From Clostridiales bacterium (GTDB lineage: Bacteria > Bacillota > Clostridia > Oscillospirales > QAMX01): 6,458 bases of DNA. Below, piece after piece: positions 6,435 to 6,458 of the stretch (the stretch's first letter is position 1; the number at the start of each line of letters is the position of its first letter). The notes beneath the pieces are model-generated. The model made no database searches and had not been told where the DNA came from. It worked only from the letters and a program-made list of their open reading frames with translations. Position numbers and translations under genes: made by a program. The DNA is taken from assembly GCA_003149835.1 (NCBI GenBank), contig QAMX01000019.1, positions 16,997 through 23,454 of the forward strand. Direction: 5' to 3'.

Positions 6435-6458
6435 ATGAAAGCGCGCCAACCCGACGCT
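6435..6458 (+). CDS. possible first codons of a downstream gene (partial)
   Basis: An ATG at 6435 opens a frame of eight codons (MKARQPDA) that runs off the window. The only good Shine-Dalgarno, GGAGGGG (6392-6398), is far away unless the hairpin between them brings it close. A basic reading frame from TTG 6367 stops in the overlapping TGA at 6436-6438. Too little is visible to name a product, and the true start may lie beyond the window. Confidence 0.2.

Overview
The window looks like an ordinary chromosomal segment of a moderately high-GC member of the Firmicutes, most likely class Clostridia near the Ruminococcaceae/Oscillospiraceae. The reasons are the DUF4364 and DUF3048 families, both typical of Firmicutes; a two-domain Sua5-type threonylcarbamoyl-AMP synthase close to prfA; purine-rich ribosome binding sites; and a TGnTATAAT promoter. 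The genus cannot be told from this sequence. All six recognisable genes are on the plus strand. No mobile element, CRISPR array, rRNA or tRNA was seen.

Layout. Bases 1-128 hold a possible 3' end of an upstream gene, a 10-bp inverted repeat and a strong extended -10 promoter. Galactokinase (galK) follows at 129-1313. A hairpin with a U-tract then appears to end the galK transcript, and a weak candidate promoter lies on top of it. Next come a DUF4364 winged-helix protein (1441-2004) and a DUF3048 lipoprotein (2050-3219), probably co-transcribed, with a probable terminator at 3295-3326. prfA (release factor 1) occupies 3399-4472. A 278-bp stretch with hairpins but no convincing gene separates it from the TsaC/Sua5/YrdC enzyme (4751-5776), which is tightly followed by coaE (5793 or 5799 to 6389). 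The last 69 bases hold a strong GC hairpin and perhaps the first codons of another gene.

How the genes relate. prfA (translation termination), sua5 (t6A37 on ANN-decoding tRNAs) and coaE (last step of CoA synthesis) form a housekeeping group. galK feeds galactose into the Leloir pathway, but no other gal gene is present. The DUF4364/DUF3048 pair has no established function.

I found no clear new multi-gene system. The points most worth a second look are the dephospho-CoA kinase whose Walker A lysine is replaced by threonine, the terminator/promoter overlap at 1369-1412, and a hairpin after coaE placed so that it could bring a Shine-Dalgarno sequence next to a downstream ATG.
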